Both the position numbers and the translations under genes were made by a program. A stretch of 64,000 nt of DNA. Source: Oscillatoriales cyanobacterium CG2_30_40_61 (lineage in GTDB: Bacteria > Cyanobacteriota > Cyanobacteriia > Cyanobacteriales > Microcoleaceae). The stretch covers positions 1-64,000 of the forward strand of contig MNYZ01000083.1 of the NCBI GenBank assembly GCA_001873365.1, read 5' to 3'. Within the stretch, counting starts at the first letter, position 1. Each line of letters opens with the position of its first letter. This document shows, piece by piece, positions 39,764-50,490 of the stretch. The notes below the pieces were generated by a model. The model saw only the letters and a program-made list of their open reading frames with translations. It searched no databases and was not told the origin of the DNA.

Positions 39764-41656
39764 TTAAGATTGCAGTTCAGAAACTTGATTATTAGATTGA
39801 TTTGAGGATGAGAAGGAATACAACTTATGTCCGGTAAAACTAATCGTGGCGACACAAGCCGCACTAACTAAACGGGATAGGGTAGGATGCCATCCTACTT
39901 CATTAATTAACAGTTGTAATAACCCTAAATTAGCGAGTAAACTGTTTAAAGCAACGGTCGCAAACACGCCATATTGAACAAACCAGTTTTTCCAATAAAT
40001 CCCAAATACAAACCGACGACTCAGCCAAAAATTGGTACTTAATCCGATAAAATAACTAATTCCTAATGCAAAAACATACCATAATCCTGAATGGATGAGA
40101 ATAGAAAAAATGAGAACATCAATAATAGTAGCCGCGCCCCCGGTAAATAAATATCCGCCAAATTCCCGGAGGGTTTTTAAGGTTTGGCGACGGCGGGATA
40201 GACGAGTATTTGTGGCGGCGGTTGTGGCGGCTTCTGCGTGAGCTTCTTCCACATATTCGCTATCACTATTAACATTCCAGAGGTCATGTTTACCTGGAGT
40301 TAAAACGTTCTCCGCCGCAAAAATTCCCATTAATAAACTATGGTCTTGATTATTATACTTAAATGCCCCATAACGTCCGACTAATTGCAAGTTTTGGAAG
40401 GTTTCTAAATAGCCTTGAATTTCCGATAACGCCGCTTGATAATTTCCCGCATAGATAGGATAAGTTCGGGGTAAACGAACAATAAACCCATCGGAAACCG
40501 CTTGATTTTTTAATAATCCAATTTTGCGTAACTCTTTTTCGGCTAATATTCTCAATTCATCCTCTGGATATTGCCATAAATCATCGCCAAAATTGCACCA
40601 ATATTCACAACAAAGGGGAGTTTGTTCATTATTAGCTAACATTTCCGGCGACCAGTTGGCGAAATTTGTTACCCGTCCCACTTGCACTCGGGGGTCATTA
40701 ATATATAACCAATTATCGGGGAAAAGATTACCTCCTTCTACAATTAAATAGACTAAAATTGTATTTCTAAATTTCAGCGATTTTGCCGCATTAATAACGG
40801 TTTCTGGGGGAGAAGATTGCAATTGTTGCACAAAATGGGTTAGAGGAATAGAGGAAATAACACCCCCACAAGCTACGGTATTTTCCTCTTTAGTGATACG
40901 ATTTCTCAGGGTAATCTGGGAAACTTGAGAATTATGATGATGAACTTGAATAACTTCCGTATTTAATAAAATTGGTTGTTGATGTTGTTGTAAATAGTCG
41001 GCGATTTTTTCATACAGTTGACCCGAACCTAAACGGGGAAATTGAAACTGGTCAATCAGATTTTTAACTTTGCCATCATTGCCTAAAATAGCATTTTTAA
41101 TTGCTTTTGATAAGGATAATCCTTTAATTCGTTGGGCGGCCCAATCGGGACTAATTTCTGTACAAGGAATACCCCATAATTTTTCGGTATAACCTTCAAA
41201 AAATATCTCTGATAGTCGTTTACCAAATTTATTTTCTACCCATTCTGCAAAGTTATTAGCTTCGGGTTTAGGAAATAATCTTACGGCTAAATAGGATAGC
41301 ACAATTCTTAAACTTTCAACTAATCCTAACGCCGATAAAACTTGTTTGGCTTTCAGGGGATAACTAAAATATTTTCCCCCATAATAAATCCGAGTCAGAC
41401 GATTAACTGTAACTTGTTCATCTCCTAAAACTTCATCCCAAAGTTGCAAAACCGGAGCAATTTTTGTATAAAATCGATGGGGGCCGTAATCTAAGATAAA
41501 GCCTTGATATTCTATACTTTTGGCTAGTCCTCCGACTTGACCATCCCGTTCAACCACCACCACGGACTGACCTTGCTTGGTTAAAGTATAGGCCGCCGCC
41601 AGACCAGCCGGGCCAGCACCTAAAATATAAATGGGTTCCATCACACCTAAATACAA
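39764..41656 (-). CDS. FAD-dependent amine-oxidase/UDP-galactopyranose-mutase-like protein fused to a GtrA-like membrane domain
   Basis: N-term IYILGAGPAGLAAAYTLTKQGQSVVVVERDGQVGGLAKSIEYQGFILDYGPHRF. C-term GGYLFTGGAATIIDVLIFSILIHSGLWYVFALGISYFIGLSTNFWLSRRFVF, typical of GtrA. Confidence 0.85.
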   Translation of the reverse strand: MYLGVMEPIYILGAGPAGLAAAYTLTKQGQSVVVVERDGQVGGLAKSIEYQGFILDYGPHRFYTKIAPVLQLWDEVLGDEQVTVNRLTRIYYGGKYFSYPLKAKQVLSALGLVESLRIVLSYLAVRLFPKPEANNFAEWVENKFGKRLSEIFFEGYTEKLWGIPCTEISPDWAAQRIKGLSLSKAIKNAILGNDGKVKNLIDQFQFPRLGSGQLYEKIADYLQQHQQPILLNTEVIQVHHHNSQVSQITLRNRITKEENTVACGGVISSIPLTHFVQQLQSSPPETVINAAKSLKFRNTILVYLIVEGGNLFPDNWLYINDPRVQVGRVTNFANWSPEMLANNEQTPLCCEYWCNFGDDLWQYPEDELRILAEKELRKIGLLKNQAVSDGFIVRLPRTYPIYAGNYQAALSEIQGYLETFQNLQLVGRYGAFKYNNQDHSLLMGIFAAENVLTPGKHDLWNVNSDSEYVEEAHAEAATTAATNTRLSRRRQTLKTLREFGGYLFTGGAATIIDVLIFSILIHSGLWYVFALGISYFIGLSTNFWLSRRFVFGIYWKNWFVQYGVFATVALNSLLANLGLLQLLINEVGWHPTLSRLVSAACVATISFTGHKLYSFSSSNQSNNQVSELQS

Positions 41657-41658
41657 GA

Positions 41659-43608
41659 TTAATTCGATAGTTTAACAAACTCCCCTGACGAATACAATAA
41701 TAAATCCTGAAAACGGTTAGAATTGTTGAGGGTGAGGGTATAGCTTTGGGATTGTACATCACTAACTTGATAGTCTTTAGTGACTAATGTATTTTTAGGG
41801 GTGGGGAAAAATAGGGTTTGGGGATTGAATAATTTAAATTTATATTGGTTGGGCTGGGGGGAATTAACAATAATTTTATCACTGGGTTCTCGCAGGGTAT
41901 TCATCATCACTAATAAAATATTATTGCTATAAAATCTCACGGTTTCAAAGGGTTTATCCGTGGATTTCTGTTCAAATTGAACATTAAAACGATTATCAAG
42001 GTCAAAAAGATAAAGTCCTTGAATTAATCCGGTTCTGTATAGATAAGCTCCTCTAAAATTATCGGGAATAGTGGTAATAATCGGGGATTCTATGGGCATT
42101 TTTTGTAAACTAGATAACAGACTTGCAGAAATTTCCCCAGCAAATTTCCAGTTTTGGTTAGCGGTATTGAGAGATAATCCTAAACTGACTAATAAAATTG
42201 AAGATAGAATTAAACATAGTTGAAAATGACTAACTAGAATGGTAAAAATTAAAGCGATATAAATAGAAGTAAAACTAGACGCCCAATATAAATATCTTTC
42301 TCCTTGACTATCAAAGGGGGAGACGGAAACATTAATGGCGGGTAACACACAAATCCAAAATCCTACAATAATTAAAATTAGGGTTTGGGGGATATTAGAT
42401 TGGAATTGATTTCGATAATAACTGACAATTATGGCAAATATAGAGATTAAAACTAAACCGAGAAATGCTATAATCCAAAAGTTTAAATTAGAGTTAAATT
42501 GAGCCGATAGGAAACTCCGTGAGGGATAAATAATTATATTATATAAAATTTGTATAGGATTAAATTTAAGATGAATTCCTTCTCCATAACCTCCAACTAA
42601 GGTTCCTAATTTGAGATATCGCCAAATAAAATAAAACCCTAAAACTGCTATATAAAGCAGACAATTTGTTAAGATTTTTTTGATGTTCTTCGGCTTTGCT
42701 TGGGAATATTGATATAATTCATAAGCGATAATTAACCCCGGAAAACTAACAATAGATTCCTTGCATAATAAGGCGGCTAAAAAGGCAATTAAAGAGATTA
42801 ATAATTGTAGGGGTTGATGAAATTGTTTAAAGGTTTTACTTCCCCTAACCCCCCCTTGGTAATGGGGGGCTGTTTCATTCTCGGCGGAAACTTGTGTGAC
42901 CTCTCCCCCAGCCCCTCTCCTGCGAGGAGAGGGGAGAACAATTCTGAATATTAAATCTCTTAGAGATTTAAAAATATTAATTACTCCCCCTTCCCTCGCA
43001 GGGAAGGGGGCTGGGGGGTTAGGTCTTAGGGTTGACAATAGAAAATGAAACCCCCTACTTTGGTAAGGGGGGGAACTGGAAAGGGTCAAGTTGGGATAAT
43101 TAATGGGTATTAAATAGATAGAAAAGGATAGTAATGCAAAAAAAGTGGCGATAACATCTGTTCGGGCGGAAATCCAAGAAACAGCTTCCGAATGGGAGGG
43201 TAATAATAGAAAAATAAATCCGGCGAAATAGGGAATAAACCGTTTTAATTTTGAATCTAATCTTAAATTTAAACTGAATAAAAATGCTATACTTCCCACT
43301 AAAAAAGAATTAGCTAAATGAAACCCAAAATTTGTCAAATGATAACCCAAAGGGTTCAAACCCCAGATTTTATAGTCTAAAAAACTAATTATTCCCAAGA
43401 GAGGACGAAAAAATAACGATTTACCATGCTGTTGATTGAACCATAACCCAAACGGCCCTAATTTAGATAATAGTGCAATTAAAACAAAATCATCCGAGAG
43501 AAAAAAACTATTCAGGATACTACAATAAGCAATAAATCCAGTTAGGGCAATAATTCCGATTAAAATAATTGAATAAAAATATATTTTTGGGAAAGATTTT
43601 GTGTTCAT
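41659..43608 (-). CDS. Multi-TM protein (GT39/ArnT-like membrane topology), interrupted in frame by repeats
   Basis: N-terminal TM and FLSDDFVLIALL motif typical of GT-C membrane glycosyltransferases; contains a repeat-encoded ~80-aa low-homology insert. Confidence 0.75.
   Translation of the reverse strand: MNTKSFPKIYFYSIILIGIIALTGFIAYCSILNSFFLSDDFVLIALLSKLGPFGLWFNQQHGKSLFFRPLLGIISFLDYKIWGLNPLGYHLTNFGFHLANSFLVGSIAFLFSLNLRLDSKLKRFIPYFAGFIFLLLPSHSEAVSWISARTDVIATFFALLSFSIYLIPINYPNLTLSSSPPYQSRGFHFLLSTLRPNPPAPFPAREGGVINIFKSLRDLIFRIVLPSPRRRGAGGEVTQVSAENETAPHYQGGVRGSKTFKQFHQPLQLLISLIAFLAALLCKESIVSFPGLIIAYELYQYSQAKPKNIKKILTNCLLYIAVLGFYFIWRYLKLGTLVGGYGEGIHLKFNPIQILYNIIIYPSRSFLSAQFNSNLNFWIIAFLGLVLISIFAIIVSYYRNQFQSNIPQTLILIIVGFWICVLPAINVSVSPFDSQGERYLYWASSFTSIYIALIFTILVSHFQLCLILSSILLVSLGLSLNTANQNWKFAGEISASLLSSLQKMPIESPIITTIPDNFRGAYLYRTGLIQGLYLFDLDNRFNVQFEQKSTDKPFETVRFYSNNILLVMMNTLREPSDKIIVNSPQPNQYKFKLFNPQTLFFPTPKNTLVTKDYQVSDVQSQSYTLTLNNSNRFQDLLLYSSGEFVKLSN
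42839..43078. repeat. Nested GC-rich inverted repeats inside the CDS
   Basis: Outer pair CCCCCCTTGGTAATGGGGGGCTGTTTCATT / AATGAAACCCCCTACTTTGGTAAGGGGGGG. Inner pair CCTCTCCCCCAGCCCCTCTCCTGCGAGGAGAGGGGAG / CTCCCCCTTCCCTCGCAGGGAAGGGGGCTGGGGGGTTAGG. Central AAATCTCTTAGAGATTT palindrome. Confidence 0.92.
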
Positions 43609-43721
43609 TATCGTGTTAAAACTTAAATAATATAAAATCAGTCAATTTTCACCCTTGTAATTTACATAACCTCGGTCAAGATATTTGACCTATGTTCCCG
43701 ACGTGCTATGCTCCACATTGA

Positions 43722-45230
43722 GTGTGTGAATATATATTAAGAGGAGTGAATTTTATGGTCGCAACACCCGCTCGGACTCAGAACTTTAGTTCGCCGCAAA
43801 AAGAAGCCCATACCGCTCAGACTCGAAGCATATCCCATTTTGGCTTTATCGATCAAGTTGGGGAACTGCCCACCACCCCCCTATTTGGAACCGATGGTAT
43901 CCGGGGACGGGTAGGGGGACTGCTGAATGCACCTCTGGCTTTACAAGTGGGCTTCTGGGCGGGCCAAGTTCTCCGACAACAAGCCAACCATCCTGGCCCA
44001 GTAATATTAGGCCAAGATACCCGCACCTCCGGCAATATGTTAGCCATGGCCCTCTCCGCCGGATTAATTGCTGCGGGGTTGGAAGTTTGGCATATTGGGG
44101 TTTGTCCCACCCCCGGAGTTTCCTATTTAACCCTAACCTCCGAAGCCATTGGCGGAGTGATGATTTCCGCCAGCCATAACCCCCCGGAAGACAACGGAAT
44201 CAAGTTTTTTGGCAAAGATGGTACAAAATTATCCACCGCCTTACAAGGGCAAATAGAGGCGGGTATTCGAGGAAATGCGGATTTTCCAATTGTCTATAGT
44301 GACTGTGGCCAACACTATTATCGGCCAGAACTGATTCACAATTATGCCCAATCTCTGCACGGGCTATTAGTTCCGGCCGTTAATTTAAACGGAATGCGGG
44401 TGGTTTTAGATTTAGCTTGGGGGGCAGCCGTTGCCCTGGGGGCTAAGGTTTTTACGGATTTGGGGGCCGAGGTGATTTGTCTCCATGATCAACCCAATGG
44501 CGATCAAATTAATGTAAATTGCGGTTCTACCCATCTACAGCAACTACAACAGGCCGTATTAGCCCACAATGCCGATCTGGGATTTGCCTTTGATGGGGAT
44601 GCGGATCGGGTTTTGGCCGTCGATGGCCAAGGTCGGACGGTAGATGGGGATTATATTCTCTATTTTTGGGGTCAAAGCCTGAGTAAAGCGGGACAGTTAC
44701 CGAAAAATTTAATTATTTCAACGGTGATGGCTAACCTAGGTTTTGAGCGGGCTTGGCAAAAGTTCGGGGGCCAAATGATTCGCACGGCCGTAGGCGACCA
44801 GCACGTTCACGCCGAAATGGAACGCACAGGGGCGATGTTAGGCGGCGAACAGTCGGGACATATTCTCTGTCACCATTATGGAATTAGTGGGGATGGGTTA
44901 CTGACGGCCTTACATTTGGCTACATTAGTTAAACGTTCCGGTCATTCTCTAGCAGAATTAGTTAATAATAGTTTCCAAACCTATCCCCAACTGTTAAAAA
45001 ATATTCGGGTGGAAGACGTTTATCAACGGCGTCATTGGCAAGAGTGCGAACCCGTGGTTAAAGCGATTGAAACCGCAGAAGCCGCCATGGGAGATCAGGG
45101 ACGAATTTTAGTTAGGGCGTCAGGAACAGAACCTTTAATTAGGGTGATGGTAGAAGCCAAAAGCACCGATTTAGCCAACTATTGGGCGGAACAATTAGTA
45201 TTAGTGGTTCAGCAATATTTAGCCGTTTAA
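43722..45230 (+). CDS. glmM: Phosphoglucosamine mutase
   Basis: [60 protein letters not shown]. Confidence 0.95.
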   Translation: MCEYILRGVNFMVATPARTQNFSSPQKEAHTAQTRSISHFGFIDQVGELPTTPLFGTDGIRGRVGGLLNAPLALQVGFWAGQVLRQQANHPGPVILGQDTRTSGNMLAMALSAGLIAAGLEVWHIGVCPTPGVSYLTLTSEAIGGVMISASHNPPEDNGIKFFGKDGTKLSTALQGQIEAGIRGNADFPIVYSDCGQHYYRPELIHNYAQSLHGLLVPAVNLNGMRVVLDLAWGAAVALGAKVFTDLGAEVICLHDQPNGDQINVNCGSTHLQQLQQAVLAHNADLGFAFDGDADRVLAVDGQGRTVDGDYILYFWGQSLSKAGQLPKNLIISTVMANLGFERAWQKFGGQMIRTAVGDQHVHAEMERTGAMLGGEQSGHILCHHYGISGDGLLTALHLATLVKRSGHSLAELVNNSFQTYPQLLKNIRVEDVYQRRHWQECEPVVKAIETAEAAMGDQGRILVRASGTEPLIRVMVEAKSTDLANYWAEQLVLVVQQYLAV

Positions 45231-45347
45231 TAGTTAATATTGTTTTAAATAAATGATTGATCGCTGGTGGGAAAGGGTTCGATTTAATCCCTATCCCCCA
45301 GCGATTTATTTGGCTTTTATTAACAGCCCCTTAAAACTTGATCTATA

Positions 45348-46988
45348 ATGGGGCTAAATTCACACCATATTCCCATGGTTATCAAAGCTAAAAAAAAGCG
45401 AAAACCCACTAAAAAAAAATCCAAATCCCAGAAACCTACATTAAGCAAACAAGAAATTAAACTTCGGCAAAAGCAACGGTCAAAAGCGATTAAGAAAGTT
45501 ATATCTTCATCGTCAGGAATTATTACTGCTGCTGTTGTGATTGGAGCGATTTTATTTGTGGTTGCTGGCCCGAAATTAGCGATCGCCGGGGGAGGCGGAA
45601 TTTTAATTGTAGCCCTATCCTATCTTTACCCTGATATGGCATTATGGGGGTTTTTAATTTATTTACCATTTAGTGGCACAGTCACCTACTGGATTGGTGG
45701 CGGCAGCCCCATATTTCAACTTGCAAAAGATGGCTTTTATTTTCCCGCCTTATTGGCAAAATATAAGCAATGGAAAAGCAAGCGAATGCCGATGATTGTT
45801 CCCAAACAATTAAAGCAACCTTTGATGGTACTTCTGGCAATTTGTGGTCTAACTTTATTGTTAGTTAATGGATTACAACAACTCAAACCCGCAGGCGAAA
45901 AACCGATTTTACTAGGACTCATGGGGTTAAAATCTTTTATTGGATACCTGCCCTTAATTACCTGTGCCTATTATCAAATTAAAGGCAAAAAAGAACTATT
46001 ATTTTTAACTCGTTTAACCCTGGTTTTAGCCATAATTTGTTGTGTTTTAGGAGTCATACAATATCAATTTCTAGTAAGTGGTCGTTGTAAAGGAACCGAT
46101 CACCTCACCGGGGATGATTTATTCAAAGCCACTCTCGATGCTAAATGTTTCGTCGGCGGGTCTTTAGTATTTAGCCCATCTCAAAATATGATCCGTTTAC
46201 CCGGAACCTTTGTGGCCCCTTGGCAATGGGCTTGGTTTTTAATTGCTAATGCCTTTTTTACCTTTGCTAGTGCTTTTAGTGACCCTTCTCCCCTCTGGCG
46301 AATGACAGGTTTAATCGGAATGGTAATGGTATTTGTAAATGCCGTAATTTCCGGTCAACGAATTGCCTTAGCATTGGTTCCCATTGTGACTATTATTCTA
46401 TTAGTTTTAACCGGACAAGTTGCCAACTTAAAACGATTTCTTCCCATTCTCGCCGGACTTGGTTTAATATTAGGAATTGCCGCCGCCGCCAGCCCGGAAT
46501 TTTTACAAGAACGGGTTGATAGTTTTGTCAGTCGTTGGAATGCTTCCCCCCCCACGGATTTCATTTCCGAACAGTTTGGACAAAGTAGCGGCGGGCAAAA
46601 AGGGATTTTAGGAAAAGGACTAGGACGAGCTACTAATGCGGCTAGGATCTTTGGGAAAACCGCCTTAATTGAAACCTACTATCCCAAAATGATTTTTGAA
46701 ATTGGGCCAATTGGAGTCGCAGGTTTTCTCTATTTAGTTACTACCATGGTAATTATTGGGTTTAAATCCTATCGTTCCGTTAAAGATAAAAATTTACGTA
46801 GTTTTGGGGCATCTTTTTGGGTTTTTGTGTTAATTATTAGTTACAATACCTACTATTACCCCCTAGATGTTGATCCGGTTACGGTTTATTATTGGTATTT
46901 TGCTGGGGTACTCTTTAAACTCCCCGAAATTGATCGGGAAGAACGAAAAAAACTGATCGAAGCTGGAGAAATCGATCCCGATACTTAA
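45348..46988 (+). CDS. O-antigen ligase-like membrane protein, HpsL-like (hormogonium polysaccharide)
   Basis: Lys-rich N-terminus then multi-TM; YPDMALWGFLIYLPFSGTVTYWIGGGSPIFQLAKDGFYFPALL resembles HpsL. Confidence 0.7.
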   Translation: MGLNSHHIPMVIKAKKKRKPTKKKSKSQKPTLSKQEIKLRQKQRSKAIKKVISSSSGIITAAVVIGAILFVVAGPKLAIAGGGGILIVALSYLYPDMALWGFLIYLPFSGTVTYWIGGGSPIFQLAKDGFYFPALLAKYKQWKSKRMPMIVPKQLKQPLMVLLAICGLTLLLVNGLQQLKPAGEKPILLGLMGLKSFIGYLPLITCAYYQIKGKKELLFLTRLTLVLAIICCVLGVIQYQFLVSGRCKGTDHLTGDDLFKATLDAKCFVGGSLVFSPSQNMIRLPGTFVAPWQWAWFLIANAFFTFASAFSDPSPLWRMTGLIGMVMVFVNAVISGQRIALALVPIVTIILLVLTGQVANLKRFLPILAGLGLILGIAAAASPEFLQERVDSFVSRWNASPPTDFISEQFGQSSGGQKGILGKGLGRATNAARIFGKTALIETYYPKMIFEIGPIGVAGFLYLVTTMVIIGFKSYRSVKDKNLRSFGASFWVFVLIISYNTYYYPLDVDPVTVYYWYFAGVLFKLPEIDREERKKLIEAGEIDPDT

Positions 46989-47069
46989 GTGATTAGCTGG
47001 GTGCATTGAGATCAATTTTTTAGAAAAACTATCCCATAAATATTTAACTAATATTAGGAGCAAAGATTA

Positions 47070-48056
47070 ATGAATTTACCGCTAATTTCTGTAATTATTC
47101 CCACCTATAACCGCGAACAAGTGTTACGGGAAACCTTAGCAGAAGTATTACAACAAACCTATCCCAATTTTGAAGTTTTAGTAGTTGATCAAACCTCAAC
47201 CCATGAACCAGAAACCCAAGCCTATTTAGAACAGTTAACCCAAGCCGGAAAAATTCAATGGTATCGTTTAGATTGGGCGAGTTTACCCGGCGCTAGAAAT
47301 TACGCTGTTCGACGTTCTCAAGGCGATATTCTATTATTTATTGATGATGATGTGCAACTCCCAGAAGGATTTTTAATCGCCCATGCTCGTAATTATATCC
47401 CAGGAGAAACCGCCGCCCCCGAGAAAATTGGCGCCGTTGCGGGACGAGTTTTTGATCGGATGAAATTAAGTGATTCGGGCGGAGGATTAACCATTGAAAA
47501 CTTACCCACGGAAGCTCAAGACCCTGCTATTGCTTGGTATCATATTGATTTAGTTCATACTATTAAACCCCAACAAGTAATTTCCGCCAGAGGATGTAAT
47601 ATGTCCTTCCGGCGAGAAATTTTTGAACAATTTGGTTTAACCTTTGATGAACGATTTAAAGGGAGTGCAGTGCGAGAAGAATCAGATTTTTGTTTAAGAA
47701 TAAGACAAACAGGTTATGTTATTTGGTATGATCCAGAAGCCCATTTAATTCATTTAGGAGAAGAAGCCGGAGGCTGTCATGATATGAGTACCCGTTCTGT
47801 ACAATATCAGATCACATTTTACCATAATCACTTCTTGATGGGGTTAAAAAACCTAACTCCCGGTCAATGTTTCCGCTTTTTTGCTAAACTATTTGACTGT
47901 CATGTTTTAGGACATCCTCCCTGTAATAAAAGTGGTTCTCCTCTAAAAATTATTAGTCGTTTATTTTTCTATAAATTAGGCTTAATTAAGGCTATGGGAA
48001 CCTGGATTACCTCCCTTTGGGATCAAGGACAAATCTACACCCAAAAAGATCAATGA
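47070..48056 (+). CDS. Family 2 glycosyltransferase (HpsN-like)
   Basis: PLISVIIPTYNREQVLRETLAEVLQQTYPNFEVLVVDQ, ILLFIDDDVQLP. Confidence 0.88.
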   Translation: MNLPLISVIIPTYNREQVLRETLAEVLQQTYPNFEVLVVDQTSTHEPETQAYLEQLTQAGKIQWYRLDWASLPGARNYAVRRSQGDILLFIDDDVQLPEGFLIAHARNYIPGETAAPEKIGAVAGRVFDRMKLSDSGGGLTIENLPTEAQDPAIAWYHIDLVHTIKPQQVISARGCNMSFRREIFEQFGLTFDERFKGSAVREESDFCLRIRQTGYVIWYDPEAHLIHLGEEAGGCHDMSTRSVQYQITFYHNHFLMGLKNLTPGQCFRFFAKLFDCHVLGHPPCNKSGSPLKIISRLFFYKLGLIKAMGTWITSLWDQGQIYTQKDQ

Positions 48057-48127
48057 TCTTTATGATAAAATGAGTAAGAAGTAAATTTGAAGTTTCACAT
48101 TTTTTTAAATTAAAAGGATAAATAGAA

Positions 48128-49288
48128 ATGACTAATGTTGTTCTGGTTGGATTTTCTCACTTGATTAATCAAACGGCCCCTTTCAATTCTAAGTTCAACC
48201 TAATTCGACCCAAAGAGTTTCCGTTTGGTAGATTTCCTCTGCATAAACTATGGTCACCTTTAGTTAGTTTAGCTCTCTGGCAACCCGTCAGAAACACTCA
48301 AATTATTCACTCCTTTAATGCAATTCCTTACACCCGCAAACCTTTTCTTGTTTCTTATGAAATATTTCTCCCTCATATCATGTCTGGTCAGTCAGATTAT
48401 GCCACTGAAAAGATGAAAATTATTCTCAGAGATAGATTGTTACTAGAGAATTGTATTGCTTTACTTCCCACATCAAATTTTGCCAAGAAAAAATTTATAT
48501 TGAAACATCAAGGATGGGAGTATTTAGATCAGATATTAGAAAAAACTATAGTCATTCCTTCCAATACTAAGCTGAAAGTATCTCAACCTAAGCAATATTC
48601 CGAAAATAATGGCCTTATTCTCACATTTGTTGGTAATCATATTGCTCGAAAGGGAGGCATTGTTGCCTTAAGAACTGCTAAAAAAGCTCAAAAATTAGGT
48701 CTTCCTGTCACCTTTCGCATTATTTCCAACTTAACCTATGGTACTGGAATCCCAACAGACTGTCCTGAGCGTTCTCGCTATCAAGAAGATTTAAAATTAC
48801 TAGATTTAGAGAATGTTAAATTTTATAAATCTATCCCCAACCCACAAGTGATTGATTTTCTAAAAAATAGCCACTTTCAACTTTTACCTACGCTACAAGA
48901 TACTAATGCCTTTAGCCTTATTGAAGGATGTTCTGTTGCTACACCAGCGATTACAACACCTATTTTTGCAATTCCTGAATCGATTCGAGATGGAGATAGT
49001 GGATACTTATTAAACCTGGAAATGGATGGCGTTGGTGAATGGAAATGGAGAGAAGCTTTGTGTAGTTATAGTCTTAGCGTAGATGAACATTGGGATATTT
49101 TAAATCGAACTTATGAAGATTTAGCAGAACAAACAATCCAACGTATACAAGTTTTTTTAGATCAAACCAATCGTGCAGAACATTATGAACAGTTAAGTAC
49201 AGGAGCTTTGGAACAAGGAAAAATTCATGACACTGAACGAATTAGTCAATTGATTGATGCAATTTATGAAAAAGATTTAGCTAAATAA
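48128..49288 (+). CDS. Glycosyltransferase, GT4-like
   Basis: FVGNHIARKGGIVALR, FQLLPTLQDTNAFSLIEGCSVATPAITTP. Confidence 0.8.
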   Translation: MTNVVLVGFSHLINQTAPFNSKFNLIRPKEFPFGRFPLHKLWSPLVSLALWQPVRNTQIIHSFNAIPYTRKPFLVSYEIFLPHIMSGQSDYATEKMKIILRDRLLLENCIALLPTSNFAKKKFILKHQGWEYLDQILEKTIVIPSNTKLKVSQPKQYSENNGLILTFVGNHIARKGGIVALRTAKKAQKLGLPVTFRIISNLTYGTGIPTDCPERSRYQEDLKLLDLENVKFYKSIPNPQVIDFLKNSHFQLLPTLQDTNAFSLIEGCSVATPAITTPIFAIPESIRDGDSGYLLNLEMDGVGEWKWREALCSYSLSVDEHWDILNRTYEDLAEQTIQRIQVFLDQTNRAEHYEQLSTGALEQGKIHDTERISQLIDAIYEKDLAK

Positions 49289-49301
49289 GGAGTTGTTTGA
49301 T

Positions 49302-50468
49302 ATGAAAATTTTAGTAGCCAGCCATACCTATATTGTTGACTTAAACCGAGAAAAATTTCGAGCCTTAGCCCGTTTACAACCCAATATAGAAGTAACAATA
49401 GTTGTCCCCAAACGTTGGCGACCCGGAGGAGTTCAGAATAAAATTATTGAATCTCAATATTTAGATGAAGGTAACTTTAAAGTAGTGCCGATTTCTAATT
49501 TTAGTGAAAATAATCAAGGTTTACTAACCTTTGGTTTAGATTTAGTCTCTCTTTTGAAAACCTTTAAACCCGATATTATTCAAGTTGAACAGGGTTCTAA
49601 AGCCCTCACTTATAGTCAATTTATCACCTTAAATAATCTTTTGGGTTTAAAAGCAAAAAACGTCTTTTTTACTTGGTGGAATTTACCTTATGATTTAAAA
49701 TTTCCCGTTTCTCTCCTAGAAGGATATAACCTAAAAAATACCGATGGAATTGTAGTTGGAAATCAAGATGGAAAAGATATTTTACGCCAAAAAGGATATC
49801 ATAAACCCATTGAAGTTATGCCCCAATTAGGCATTGATGAACATTTATTTAAACCCGAACCTCAGCCGGAATTAAAAGCCGAATTAGGAATTAAACCCGA
49901 TGAATTTGTGGTGGGATTTGTGGGGCGTTTTGTTGAAGAAAAAGGATTAATTACCTTAGCCAAAGCTTTATCTGGATTAAAAGAATATCCTTGGAAATGG
50001 GTATTATTAGGCAGGGGAGAATTGCGATCGCAACTCCTAGAAATAGCTGAAAAGTTTGGATTTCAAGATCGATTAATCTTAATCGAAAGTGTTCCCCATG
50101 ATCAAGTACAACGCTATATTAATCTAATGAATACCCTAGTTTTACCCTCCGAAACCACCTACAAATTTAAAACCCTAACCGCCGCCGGATGGAAAGAACA
50201 ATTTGGTCATGTTTTAATTGAAGCCATGGCTTGTAAAGTTCCCGTAATTGGTTCCGACTCCGGTGAAATTCCCCACGTTATTGCTGATACGGGATTAATA
50301 TTTCCTGAAGCAAATGATCAAGCCTTACAAAACAGCCTAAAACAGTTAATAACAAATCCAGAATTAGCCAAACAATTAGGAGAAAAAGGTTATCAACGAG
50401 CCATGAGCCACTATACCAATAGGGCACTGGCTCAAGAATTATTAATTTTCTATCAACAATTAATGTAG
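49302..50468 (+). CDS. Family 4 glycosyltransferase (HpsO-like)
   Basis: VGFVGRFVEEKGLITLAKAL, FGHVLIEAMACKVPVIGSDSGEIPHVI. Confidence 0.88.
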   Translation: MKILVASHTYIVDLNREKFRALARLQPNIEVTIVVPKRWRPGGVQNKIIESQYLDEGNFKVVPISNFSENNQGLLTFGLDLVSLLKTFKPDIIQVEQGSKALTYSQFITLNNLLGLKAKNVFFTWWNLPYDLKFPVSLLEGYNLKNTDGIVVGNQDGKDILRQKGYHKPIEVMPQLGIDEHLFKPEPQPELKAELGIKPDEFVVGFVGRFVEEKGLITLAKALSGLKEYPWKWVLLGRGELRSQLLEIAEKFGFQDRLILIESVPHDQVQRYINLMNTLVLPSETTYKFKTLTAAGWKEQFGHVLIEAMACKVPVIGSDSGEIPHVIADTGLIFPEANDQALQNSLKQLITNPELAKQLGEKGYQRAMSHYTNRALAQELLIFYQQLM

Positions 50469-50490
50469 AATCAATAAATTAGTAATAAAT

